Below, one piece after another: positions 8,344 through 15,963 of a DNA stretch of 64,000 bases. This DNA comes from Pseudomonadota bacterium (GTDB lineage Bacteria; Pseudomonadota; Gammaproteobacteria; Steroidobacterales; Steroidobacteraceae): NCBI GenBank assembly GCA_018241525.1, contig JAFEDR010000009.1:124001-188000 (forward strand), written 5' to 3'. The notes beneath the pieces were generated by a model. That model was not told the origin of the DNA. It saw only the letters and a list, made by a program, of their open reading frames with translations, and ran no database searches. The translations under genes were made by a program, and so were the position numbers. Positions within the stretch are counted from its first letter, which is position 1; each line of letters begins with the position of its first letter.

Positions 8344-9834
8344 ATGCGCATTGCCGTTGGCCAGTTGTTCCAGGAAACGAACACGTTCTCGCCCCTGCCG
8401 ACGACCCTGGAGACTTTCCGCTCCGTTTTCCTGCACTTCGGGGATGAGCTTTACACGGCCTATGGCGACGCACGGGTCGAGGTGCCGGCATTCTTCGACG
8501 TGCTCCGGCGCGCGGGGGCGGAGCCGGTGCCGCTGCTGGCCGCGAACGCACTCGCCAGCGGTCCGGTCACGCGCGCGGTATTCGAGACGCTGATGGGAGA
8601 CCTGGAGGCGCGTCTCACTGCGGCCGGCCACCTCGACGGCGTGCTACTGGCACTCCACGGCGCGATGAGCATCGAGGATGAGCCGGATGCGGAAGGCGAG
8701 ATCCTCGAGCGCGTCGCCGCCCGGGTCCCGCCGGGCACGCCGATCGGCGTATCGCTCGATCTTCACGGCCACGTCACGCGGCGCATGCTGCGACCGAATG
8801 TCTTCCTGGTCGGCTACCGCGAGTATCCGCACATCGACATGTACGACACGGGTGTCCGTGTCGCCGAGACCCTGCTTGAGACGCTGCGCGGCCGGCTCCA
8901 CCCGAAGATGGCGATCGCCAAGCGCGCCATGATCGTGAGTCCCTCGAAGGCCAGGACCGTCGAGGACCCGCTGAAAAGTATCGTTGCCGTCGCCCGGCAG
9001 ATGGAAGCGGACGGCGAGATACTCCATGCGTCGTTCTTTCCGGTACAACCTTGGCTCGATTTGCCGGGGCTCGGGTTCGGCGTACTGGTCTGCACCGATG
9101 GCGACGAGAGTCGCGCCCGGCGTGCGGCCGAGCGCCTCGCGGACCTCGCCTGGGAACGCCGGCACGAATTCGACCCTGACCTCGTGAGCCTCGAGGACGC
9201 CATTCGGGTCGGGCTGCGCGAGAGCGGCACAACGGTCGTGGCAGACTCGGGTGATGCACCGAGCGGCGGCTCCGCGGCGGACAATACGAGCGTGCTTGCG
9301 GCACTGTTCGCCGCGGGCGCTGACCGCAGCGAGCGCCTGACCTATCTGACGCTCTGCGACGCCGACGCAGCGCTGCAATGCGCGGCCGCGGGCGTGGGGT
9401 CCACGTTGCATCTGGCGGTGGGCCACAAGGTCTCGCGGCGGGACGGCGCGCCGCTCGAGGTGGACGCCCGCGTCATGCTGATCAGCGACGGCAGTTTCGT
9501 CATGCTCGACGCGGGCGCACGCGGTACGCGCACCGAGTTCGGACTCACGGCCGTGGTCGCGATCGGCAGCCTGCGCGTTGCCATCCGCTCCCGCCCGTCC
9601 TTCGAGTGGGATACCGGAACGTACACCGCGTTCGGCCTTCGGCTGGAGGAGGCGTCGCTCGTGTTCGTAAAATCGCCGTCGCACTTCAAGGTGTCGTTCG
9701 CTCCGCGTGCCGCGCGCATCCTGCTTGCCGACACTCCTGGCCCGACGTGCCCGAACATGCGGCACCTGCAGTTCCGCCACGTGACTCGGCCGCTCTTTCC
9801 GCTGGACGAAAATGCGCCACCGCAGTTCGCCTAG
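8344..9834 (+). CDS. M81-family hydrolase (MlrC-like)
   Basis: A 496-residue protein of the M81/MlrC family. The N-terminal domain has GQLFQETNTFSP, LHGAM and SLDLHGHV; YREYPHIDMYDTG follows. The C-terminal domain carries ADSGDAPSGGSAADNT. The histidines and aspartates in these motifs fit the proposed zinc site. MlrC was described from microcystin degradation as the last, peptide-cleaving step, but most family members sit in unrelated catabolic clusters and have no known substrate. Here it lies within the aminotransferase operon, consistent with hydrolysis of an amide or related bond in the pathway compound. It follows the previous gene by 60 bp. Confidence 0.85.
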   Translation: MRIAVGQLFQETNTFSPLPTTLETFRSVFLHFGDELYTAYGDARVEVPAFFDVLRRAGAEPVPLLAANALASGPVTRAVFETLMGDLEARLTAAGHLDGVLLALHGAMSIEDEPDAEGEILERVAARVPPGTPIGVSLDLHGHVTRRMLRPNVFLVGYREYPHIDMYDTGVRVAETLLETLRGRLHPKMAIAKRAMIVSPSKARTVEDPLKSIVAVARQMEADGEILHASFFPVQPWLDLPGLGFGVLVCTDGDESRARRAAERLADLAWERRHEFDPDLVSLEDAIRVGLRESGTTVVADSGDAPSGGSAADNTSVLAALFAAGADRSERLTYLTLCDADAALQCAAAGVGSTLHLAVGHKVSRRDGAPLEVDARVMLISDGSFVMLDAGARGTRTEFGLTAVVAIGSLRVAIRSRPSFEWDTGTYTAFGLRLEEASLVFVKSPSHFKVSFAPRAARILLADTPGPTCPNMRHLQFRHVTRPLFPLDENAPPQFA

Positions 9835-9882
9835 TCGCCGGCCCGCCCCGCTTCCAGCTACGTACGTCCCAAGGAGTCCGCG

Positions 9883-10716
9883 ATGAAGTTGCTGCGCTGG
9901 GGTGAGAGGGGTCGCGAGAAGCCGGGGGTGCTCGACGCGGCGGGGGGACTGCGGGATCTCTCGGCCGTCGTGCCCGACATCACCGGCAGCACGCTGGCCG
10001 AGCTCCGCGAGTTCGACGCGATCGAACGCCTGCCGCGCGTTCCGGGCGAGCCGCGCATCGGCGCCTGCGTCGGCGGAATTGGCAAGTTCATCTGCATTGG
10101 TCTCAATTACGCCGATCACGCCGCCGAGACCGGACAGCCCATACCGACCGAGCCGGTCGTCTTCTTCAAGGCCACCTCCGCAGTCACCGGTCCAAACGAT
10201 GACCTCGTGCTGCCGCCCGGCTCTCAGAAGGTCGACTGGGAAGTGGAGCTCGGCGTCGTGATTGGTCGCCACGTGGTCGGCGCGGACGAGCACACCGCGC
10301 GTGCCGCGATCGCCGGTTACTGCGTGATCAACGACCTGTCGGAACGCGCCTGGCAGCTGGAGCGCGGCGGCCAGTGGGTCAAGGGCAAGTCCGCCGACGG
10401 GTTCGGGCCGATCGGCCCGTGGCTCGTGACGGCCGACAACGTGCCGGATCCGGCGGCGCTTCGCCTCTGGCTCGAGATCGATGGCCGTCGATTCCAGGAC
10501 AGCTCCACCGCGCAGATGGTCTTCAAGCCGGCCTACCTCGTCAGCTACCTGAGTCAGTTCATGTCACTACAGCCCGGCGACGTCATTTCGACGGGTACGC
10601 CACCGGGGGTCGGGCTCGGGCAGAAGCCGCCCGTTTATCTGCGGGCGGGACAGCAGATCCGCCTCGGGATCGAGGGCCTCGGCGAGCAGACGCAGCGCGT
10701 CGTCGCCTCGCGCTGA
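9883..10716 (+). CDS. Fumarylacetoacetate hydrolase (FAH) family protein
   Basis: A 277-residue FAH-family enzyme. FICIGLNYADHA, the metal-binding DWEVELGVVIG, YCVINDLSER, KGKSADGFGPIGPW and STGTPPGVG are all present and in the usual order. Family members cleave or hydrate beta-diketo acids and related 2-keto acids using a divalent metal. The closest-looking type is the 2,4-diketo-3-deoxy-fuconate hydrolase/ureidoglycolate lyase-like group of similar size. As the last gene of the 5037-10716 operon it probably carries out the carbon-carbon cleavage that sends products to central metabolism. The SDR on the opposite strand is convergent with it. Confidence 0.9.
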   Translation: MKLLRWGERGREKPGVLDAAGGLRDLSAVVPDITGSTLAELREFDAIERLPRVPGEPRIGACVGGIGKFICIGLNYADHAAETGQPIPTEPVVFFKATSAVTGPNDDLVLPPGSQKVDWEVELGVVIGRHVVGADEHTARAAIAGYCVINDLSERAWQLERGGQWVKGKSADGFGPIGPWLVTADNVPDPAALRLWLEIDGRRFQDSSTAQMVFKPAYLVSYLSQFMSLQPGDVISTGTPPGVGLGQKPPVYLRAGQQIRLGIEGLGEQTQRVVASR

Positions 10717-10779
10717 CCGGTTCGCCGAGGACGGGTCGGCCGCCGGTCTGCCTCACATCCGTCCTCGCCCGCGGCGCAG

Positions 10780-11580
10780 CTACCAGATCGTCCAGCCGCC
10801 GTCGACCACCATCGACTGGCCCGTGTAGAAGGCGGAACCAGGCGAGGCCAGGTAGACCACGGCGGCGCGCAGGTCATCCTGACCACCGGCGCGCTTGACC
10901 GGCGTGCGGGCCTCAATGCCGGCCACCAGATTGCCGGCCTTCGACGCATTCTGCTCGGTGTTGGGGAACATGCCCGGACAGAGCGCGTTCACCGTGACGC
11001 CGGTGGCGCCAACGGTGGCCGCCAGGTGCTTCGTCAGCCCGATGAGACCGTGCTTGCTCGCCACGTAGGAGGCGAGGTCGACACCCCAGTCGCCGTAGAG
11101 CGCGGGATCGCCCACGATCAGGCCGTAGATCGAGGACACGTTGATTACCCTGCCCCACTTCTTCTCGATCATCGGCGGTACAAACAGCTGCGCGAGCGCA
11201 AAAGGCGCCTCGAGGTTGAGCTGCATGATGGCGCGCCATTCGTCGATCGTCACGTCGAGCCAGCGCTTGCGCTCGCCGAGTCCGGCGTTGTTTACGAGGA
11301 TGTCGACCGCCTTCGCCTCTGCGAACAATCGTCGCCGGTCCGCGTCTTTCGTGACGTCCGCAACGATCCAGCGCGCCTCGTGGCCGGCCGCGAGCAGCGA
11401 CTCGGCGACGGCCCTGAGCGGCTCGGCGCGGCGACCGCAGATTGTGACGCGGGCGCCGGCCTCCGCGAGCGCTTCCGTCATCGACCGACCGAGTCCCGTG
11501 CCTCCGCCCGTCACCAGTGCATGCTTGCCGGTGAGATCCAGACCGTTGCGTGCGGCCGATGCGGCCTTGGTCGTCGCCAT
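10780..11580 (-). CDS. SDR family oxidoreductase
   Basis: A 266-residue classical short-chain dehydrogenase/reductase. TGGGTGLGRS binds the nucleotide, NNAG follows strand 4, INVSSIYG carries the catalytic serine, SYVASKHG supplies Tyr and Lys, and a VDGGWTIW-type C-terminus is present. The likely reaction is NAD(P)-dependent oxidation of a hydroxyl in the pathway substrate. It is the last of three minus-strand genes (GMC oxidoreductase, membrane hydroxylase, SDR). The 81-bp gap before it shows no operator, so it should be co-transcribed with the hydroxylase. Confidence 0.9.
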   Translation of the reverse strand: MATTKAASAARNGLDLTGKHALVTGGGTGLGRSMTEALAEAGARVTICGRRAEPLRAVAESLLAAGHEARWIVADVTKDADRRRLFAEAKAVDILVNNAGLGERKRWLDVTIDEWRAIMQLNLEAPFALAQLFVPPMIEKKWGRVINVSSIYGLIVGDPALYGDWGVDLASYVASKHGLIGLTKHLAATVGATGVTVNALCPGMFPNTEQNASKAGNLVAGIEARTPVKRAGGQDDLRAAVVYLASPGSAFYTGQSMVVDGGWTIW

Positions 11581-11661
11581 CGTTCGTCCCCCACTAAGTT
11601 GCAGTGTCGTCCGTCGTCGCGCTACCTCGCGCCGCCTCGGCGGCTCGGGGCTGCGCGTCGG

Positions 11662-12624
11662 CTAGTCGCCGCGCCGTGGCACCCGTCGGATCCCATCGTG
11701 GAACGTGCCGAAGAATCGATCGATTGGTATCAGCAGCGAGTCGCCAAAATTGACCCGGAAGTACTTGTGGTGCAGGTAGTGATAGAAGTTGTCGGTCGTC
11801 AGTCGTGTCTCGCCGATGACGACCTTGCCGAAGCCGCAGTGCCCCTCGGCCGGCGCGAGCGCCACGAGCGTCGTGAAGTAGAGCGCATGCAGCGGCGTCG
11901 CCGGAACGAGCCATAGCAGCAGCGCCCCGGAGAAGTAGACCGCGTGCTCAACCGGGTGCATCGCAAGCCCCGACCACGGGCCTGGATTGATGTTCGCGTG
12001 GTGCAGGTAGTGCACGGAGTTGTAAAGCGGCGCCCAGTGAATCATGCGGTGCCCGAAGTAGAAGTGCACCGCATGGAAGAACGGCAGAGCCAGCATCAGC
12101 ACCGTGCAGTAGACCGGCGAATCCGACCAGGAGGTGGTCGGCGCGATGCCGCGCGCCTGCGCCCAGAGCGTGAGGCAGAGGTAGGCCGTCCACACCGGGA
12201 CGCCCGAGGAAAGCGACCAGAACACGTTGCTGGCGAGCGGCCGGCCAAACAGGAAGTGCGTGCCGTCTTCCCGCGGCCAGCTCGCGTTGTACTTGTACGC
12301 GATGCCTTGCGCGCGACGACGATATAGCCAGAAATGCCACGCGCTGTAGAAGCACGCCGCAATGACGAGATTGCAGCCGAGCAGCATTCCGACCCATCGT
12401 ACCGACAGCACGGTGAGATCGGCGCCGGTCGCGAGCAGCAGCTTCCAGAGGCCCGCGGCGAGCAGCGCATAGAACGCCGCCCAGGGCAGGTAGACCCCCG
12501 GAAATCCGAACAGGTAACGCAGGATGCGCATGGGTCGCAGCGGCCATTCGAGCGGCGGCGGCACGCGCAGTGGCAGCTCGGGCGTCCAGCCGCTCGGGGC
12601 GGCCTCGGTGCGATGCTGGTTCAT
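11662..12624 (-). CDS. Fatty acid hydroxylase / sterol desaturase superfamily membrane protein
   Basis: A 320-residue integral membrane protein with about four to five hydrophobic segments. It carries the histidine clusters of the non-haem di-iron fatty-acid-hydroxylase superfamily: HAVHFYFGHRMIH, HYLHHAN, HPVEH and HYLHHKYF. Members hydroxylate or desaturate lipids, sterols, carotenoids or other hydrophobic compounds using O2. Inside this cluster it hints that the substrate, or a part of it, is hydrophobic or needs an oxygen-dependent step. Its promoter region contains a perfect copy of the cluster operator and a TACAAT -10 hexamer at 12715-12720. Confidence 0.85.
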   Translation of the reverse strand: MNQHRTEAAPSGWTPELPLRVPPPLEWPLRPMRILRYLFGFPGVYLPWAAFYALLAAGLWKLLLATGADLTVLSVRWVGMLLGCNLVIAACFYSAWHFWLYRRRAQGIAYKYNASWPREDGTHFLFGRPLASNVFWSLSSGVPVWTAYLCLTLWAQARGIAPTTSWSDSPVYCTVLMLALPFFHAVHFYFGHRMIHWAPLYNSVHYLHHANINPGPWSGLAMHPVEHAVYFSGALLLWLVPATPLHALYFTTLVALAPAEGHCGFGKVVIGETRLTTDNFYHYLHHKYFRVNFGDSLLIPIDRFFGTFHDGIRRVPRRGD

Positions 12625-12714
12625 CGGGAGCTTCTGGCAGCGATGGAGGTGCGCGATCGGGCTGGCGGAGCAGGCGCGCGGGATTCTATCGCGGCCGGCG
12701 ATGCGAGTTCCATA

Positions 12715-12744
12715 ATTGTAGCTTCACGTTCCATTAGGTGGAAC
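12715..12744 (-). promoter_or_regulatory. Promoter with palindromic operator, membrane hydroxylase gene
   Basis: GTTCCA-TTAGG-TGGAAC (12728-12744) matches all 12 defined positions of the cluster consensus. It lies directly upstream of a good -10 hexamer (TACAAT, 12720 to 12715 on the minus strand) and would cover the -35 region. A further half-site GTTCCAT occurs 21 bp away at 12707-12713, on the other side of the -10. The operator overlaps the last codons of the GMC gene, so it serves the downstream gene from within upstream coding sequence. Confidence 0.6.
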
Positions 12745-14433
12745 TCGCACCGACGGCCGCTCCGCACTGCGGGGCGGCGCTTCGCTGCGGCCGATCAGCA
12801 GCGACAGCGCGCGATCGGCGAGCGCCATCGTCGGCGCGTTGGTATTCGCTCCGACGATATTCGGCATCGCCGAGGCGTCGACCACCCTCAGCCCCCGCGT
12901 CCCGAGCACGCGCAGATGGTCGTCGAGCACGCTGGCTGGATCGTCCTCGCGTCCCATCCGACAGGTGCCGACCGGATGCCAGTCGGTGCGGACGGTGCGA
13001 CGCACGTAGCGCGCCAGCGCCTCGTCGTCAGCCACGTCGGCGCCGGGAAGCATCTCGCCGCGCAAGGCGCCTGCCAGCGGCGCGGTGGCCGCGAGCGAGC
13101 GCGCGATGCGCAGCCCGTCGACCAGGTAGCGCAGGTCGCGGGGGTCACCAAGATAGTTGGGGTCGACGAGCGGTGGGTCCGCGGGATTTGCGGAACGCAG
13201 CGTCATCGAGCCGACCGACCACGGTCGCAGGAGGGTCACGTGCAGCTTGATGCCGTCGACATCAGGGACCGTGTCCGCGCCGGTGTTCGCGTAGGCGATC
13301 ATCGGCACGCAGTAGATCTGCACGGTCGAACCGGCCCGGGCCGCCTCGGTGGCGTGGAAGGACGTCGCCTCCCCGCCCACCGTCGTGAGGCGACCACGTC
13401 TGAACAGCGCGTACTCGAGCAGATTCCACGCGAGTCGCCAGCCTCGATCCTGCCGATAGTAGCCGTCGCCGCGGGACTGGCCCTCGAGGACCAGCGGCGA
13501 GCCGCAGTGATCCTGCAGGTTCTGGCCGACTCCTTTGAGCCCGACGCGCACCGGCAACCCTAGGCGCTCCAGTTCCGCGGCCGGGCCGACGCCCGACAGC
13601 ATCAGCAGCTTCGGCGAGCCAAAGGCGCCCGCCGAGAGCAGCACCTCGCCGCTACAGTAGATACGGTGGCGCGTGCCGTTGCGGAGGTACTCGACGCCGA
13701 TCGCACGATCACCGTCGAAGATGATCCTCTCGACCTGCGCATGCGTGACGATCCGCAGCCGCTCGTTCGAGCGCAGTGGCGCGAGGTATGCGTCCGCGCC
13801 GCTGCAGCGCCGCCCGCCCCGTGCGGTGAACTGGAGGTAGCCAGTGCCCGCGGGCGCGCCGCGATTGAAGTCCGCCGTGAACGGCAGTCCCGACGCCTGC
13901 GCCGCCTTCACGTACAGGTGGCTGTATTCACAGAAATACCCCGGATCCGCCACCTGCAGCGGGCCGGCACTGCCGTGGAACTCGCCGTCGTACTTCTGGT
14001 TGCCCTCGAGCCGGCGGAAATGCGGCAGGATCGAGTCCCAGCTCCACAGCGGACTCCCGGTCGCGCGACCCCAGTCGTCGTAGTCGCTGCGAAACCCGCG
14101 CATGTAGACCTGGGCATTGACGCTGCTGCCCCCGCCGACCACCCGGCCGGTCGCGATCTCGAGCACCCGGTTGTCGGCGTGCCTTTGCGGCACGGTGTGA
14201 TGCAGCGTGCAATGGATGCCCTTGGGCACCAGTCGCGAATATCCGGGACTCAGCTTCAGATACGGGCTCCGGTAGTCGGCCCCGGCTTCGAGAACGACCA
14301 CGCGCGCGCTGGTCTCGTTCAGTAGTCGCCAGGCCGCGACGCAGCCGGCGCTGCCCGCGCCGACGATGATGTAGTCGCAGTCCCGCGCCGCCGCCGGCTG
14401 GGCGCTCGAGGTCCGAGATGCGCCGGCGCTCAT
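12724..14433 (-). CDS. GMC family FAD-dependent oxidoreductase
   Basis: A 569-residue glucose-methanol-choline oxidoreductase. The FAD-binding DYIIVGAGSAGCVAAWRL is at the N-terminus, followed by VVGGGSSVNAQVYMRG, LLSAGAFGSPKLLMLSGVGP, and a C-terminal HPVGTCRMG segment with the conserved active-site histidine, then MPNIVGANTNAPTM. Such enzymes oxidise primary or secondary alcohols (choline, alkanols, sugars, polyethylene-glycol-type compounds) to aldehydes or ketones. It is divergent from the enolase-superfamily gene, with an operator-like palindrome about 40 bp upstream of its start. Its 3' end contains the operator of the next gene. Confidence 0.93.
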   Translation of the reverse strand: MSAGASRTSSAQPAAARDCDYIIVGAGSAGCVAAWRLLNETSARVVVLEAGADYRSPYLKLSPGYSRLVPKGIHCTLHHTVPQRHADNRVLEIATGRVVGGGSSVNAQVYMRGFRSDYDDWGRATGSPLWSWDSILPHFRRLEGNQKYDGEFHGSAGPLQVADPGYFCEYSHLYVKAAQASGLPFTADFNRGAPAGTGYLQFTARGGRRCSGADAYLAPLRSNERLRIVTHAQVERIIFDGDRAIGVEYLRNGTRHRIYCSGEVLLSAGAFGSPKLLMLSGVGPAAELERLGLPVRVGLKGVGQNLQDHCGSPLVLEGQSRGDGYYRQDRGWRLAWNLLEYALFRRGRLTTVGGEATSFHATEAARAGSTVQIYCVPMIAYANTGADTVPDVDGIKLHVTLLRPWSVGSMTLRSANPADPPLVDPNYLGDPRDLRYLVDGLRIARSLAATAPLAGALRGEMLPGADVADDEALARYVRRTVRTDWHPVGTCRMGREDDPASVLDDHLRVLGTRGLRVVDASAMPNIVGANTNAPTMALADRALSLLIGRSEAPPRSAERPSVRVPPNGT

Positions 14434-14458
14434 GGTCGTGGCCCGCTCGGCATTCCGT

Positions 14459-14484
14459 ATCCCATAGAACGGAACAGTAGTTCC
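14459..14484. promoter_or_regulatory. Operator-like repeats upstream of GMC gene
   Basis: ATCCCA-TAGAA-CGGAAC (14459-14475) matches 10 of 12 consensus positions. It overlaps a second inverted repeat, GGAAC-AGTA-GTTCC (14471-14484), built from the same half-sites facing the other way. They lie 26-51 bp upstream of the GMC start codon, in the expected promoter zone. Confidence 0.45.
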
Positions 14485-14573
14485 AAAGGAAGATCATGCT
14501 AGCCCGGGCCCGCCGCGCCCGCAACCGCGAGCCGGGAACCGCCAGCTCGTCGTGCCCTGCCGCGGCCGGCGCG

Positions 14574-14618
14574 TTGACAGCATTACGCGCTGCTTCAGAT
14601 AATGGGACGCCCGTCCCA
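14574..14618 (+). promoter_or_regulatory. Strong sigma70-type promoter with overlapping operator
   Basis: TTGACA at 14574-14579 and GATAAT at 14598-14603 are separated by 18 bp, a near-consensus promoter for the enolase-superfamily gene. TGGGAC-GCCC-GTCCCA (14603-14618) is a perfect inverted repeat that begins on the last base of the -10 and covers the start point. The 17-bp cluster motif also occurs as GCTTCA-GATAA-TGGGAC (14592-14608, 10 of 12) over the -10 itself. Binding there would block transcription, so this is most simply a repressed, substrate-inducible promoter. Confidence 0.65.
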
Positions 14619-14677
14619 CGCTGTTACGCAGCGTTGGCGCCGGAACCTGGCAGACCGGCCATCGGAGGGACGGAGTC

Positions 14678-15877
14678 GTGAAGATCACCTCGCTGGAAAC
14701 GGTCCGGCTCGACGAATTTCCGAATCTGCTGTGGGTGCTGGTGCGCAGCGATACTGGGCTGGTCGGCATCGGCGAGACCTTTTACGGCGCGCGCGCGGTC
14801 GAGGCGCACGTCCACGAGACGCTCGCCTCGCGACTGCTGGGCGCAGATCCTCTGAGGATCGAGTACCTCAACGCCGCGATGACCTCGCTGCCGATCGCGC
14901 AGTCCTCGACCGGCGTCGAGTATCGCGCCGCCTCCGCGATCGACATCGCGCTCTGGGACCTGTTCGGCAAGTACACCGGGCAGCCCGTCCACCAGCTGCT
15001 CGGCGGCCGCTGTTTCGACCGGCTGCGGGTTTACAACACCTGCGCGGGATATCGTTACGTGCGCGCCGGGGACTATCGCGCGCTCGCCAACTGGAAGCCC
15101 GGCACGGACACTGGACCCTACGAGGACCTGGACGCCTTCACCCACCGCGCCGATGCATTGGCCGAGAGCCTGCTCGAGCAGGGCATCACGGCGATGAAGA
15201 TCTGGCCCTTCGACGTGGCCGCCCGCGAGACCGGCGGCCGCTACATCACGGCGGCGCAGCTGAAGGTCGCCCTGGAACCCTTCGAGAAGATCCGGCGCGC
15301 GGTCGGCGACCGAATGGACATCATGGTGGAGTTCCACAGCCTGTGGAACCTGCCCGCCGCGCAGCAGCTAGCCCGCGAGGTTCAGCGCTACCAGCCCCTC
15401 TGGTACGAGGACCCCATCGTCATGAACTCGCCACAGGCGCTTGGCGAGTATGCACGGTCGACGCCCGTGTGGGTCTGTGCCAGCGAGACGCTCGGCAGTC
15501 GCTGGCCCTACAAGGATTTCCTGGACCAGGGCGCGCTGCACGTGGCCATGGTCGACCTGTCCTGGGCCGGTGGCCTCACCGAGGGCCGCAAGATCGCGAG
15601 CCTCGCCGCAACCTATCACCGCCCGTTTGCCGCTCACGACTGCATCGGGCCGATCAGCTACGCCGCCGCGATCCACATGGCATTCAGCCAGCCCAACACG
15701 CTGATCCAGGAGAGCGTGCGCGCGTTCTACACGGGCTACTATCGCGAGCTCGTGACCGTGGTCCCAGCCGTCGTCGATGGCCATCTCTACCCGATGGAGG
15801 GACCGGGTCTCGGGACGGAGTTGCAGCCGGCCGTGTTCGAGCGGCCAGACGTCCACCGACAGCGCTCTGAGCTCTGA
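14678..15877 (+). CDS. Enolase-superfamily dehydratase/racemase (mandelate racemase-like)
   Basis: A 399-residue enolase-superfamily protein. The N-terminal capping domain is followed by a barrel with ITAMKIWPFD (catalytic-lysine strand), the metal ligands in MVEFHSLW, WYEDP and ASET, and AAHDCIGP near the end of the barrel, with a histidine where the mandelate-racemase group has its catalytic base. Members abstract a proton alpha to a carboxylate, typically dehydrating sugar acids or racemising. The GTG start follows a GGAGGGACGGAG ribosome site. It sits behind a near-consensus, operator-covered promoter and heads the enolase/deacylase/esterase group. A sugar-acid or hydroxy-acid substrate is likely. 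The stop codon lies inside a 7-bp tandem repeat. Confidence 0.9.
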   Translation: MKITSLETVRLDEFPNLLWVLVRSDTGLVGIGETFYGARAVEAHVHETLASRLLGADPLRIEYLNAAMTSLPIAQSSTGVEYRAASAIDIALWDLFGKYTGQPVHQLLGGRCFDRLRVYNTCAGYRYVRAGDYRALANWKPGTDTGPYEDLDAFTHRADALAESLLEQGITAMKIWPFDVAARETGGRYITAAQLKVALEPFEKIRRAVGDRMDIMVEFHSLWNLPAAQQLAREVQRYQPLWYEDPIVMNSPQALGEYARSTPVWVCASETLGSRWPYKDFLDQGALHVAMVDLSWAGGLTEGRKIASLAATYHRPFAAHDCIGPISYAAAIHMAFSQPNTLIQESVRAFYTGYYRELVTVVPAVVDGHLYPMEGPGLGTELQPAVFERPDVHRQRSEL

Positions 15878-15898
15878 GCTCTGAGCTCTGAGCCCTGA
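15864..15898. repeat. 7-bp tandem repeat (GCTCTGA) x5
   Basis: Five head-to-tail copies of GCTCTGA, the last altered to GCCCTGA, span the end of the enolase-superfamily gene. Each unit carries a TGA, and because 7 is not a multiple of 3 the units supply stop codons in all frames. The gene's own stop is the second TGA, at 15875-15877. Confidence 0.9.
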
Positions 15899-15963
15899 CG
15901 AGCTGCCGGGCCGATCCACTCTGACTTGCGAACTCCCGCTCGCCGCACCTCGGAACACCTCGG

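Noticed and set aside
8344..9834. Microcystin degradation, from the MlrC-like gene
   Set aside because: No MlrA, MlrB or MlrD homolog nearby; M81 proteins are widespread outside that pathway.
9883..15877. L-fucose/hexuronate oxidation pathway as the identity of region 1
   Set aside because: FAH, SDR, Udh-like and enolase-superfamily genes suggest it, but no fuconolactonase-type or KDG-aldolase gene is present, and the aminotransferase, M81, GMC and membrane hydroxylase do not fit.
15864..15898. Phase-variation switch at the enolase gene
   Set aside because: Each repeat unit carries a stop codon, so changes in copy number could alter only a few C-terminal residues, not switch the gene off.
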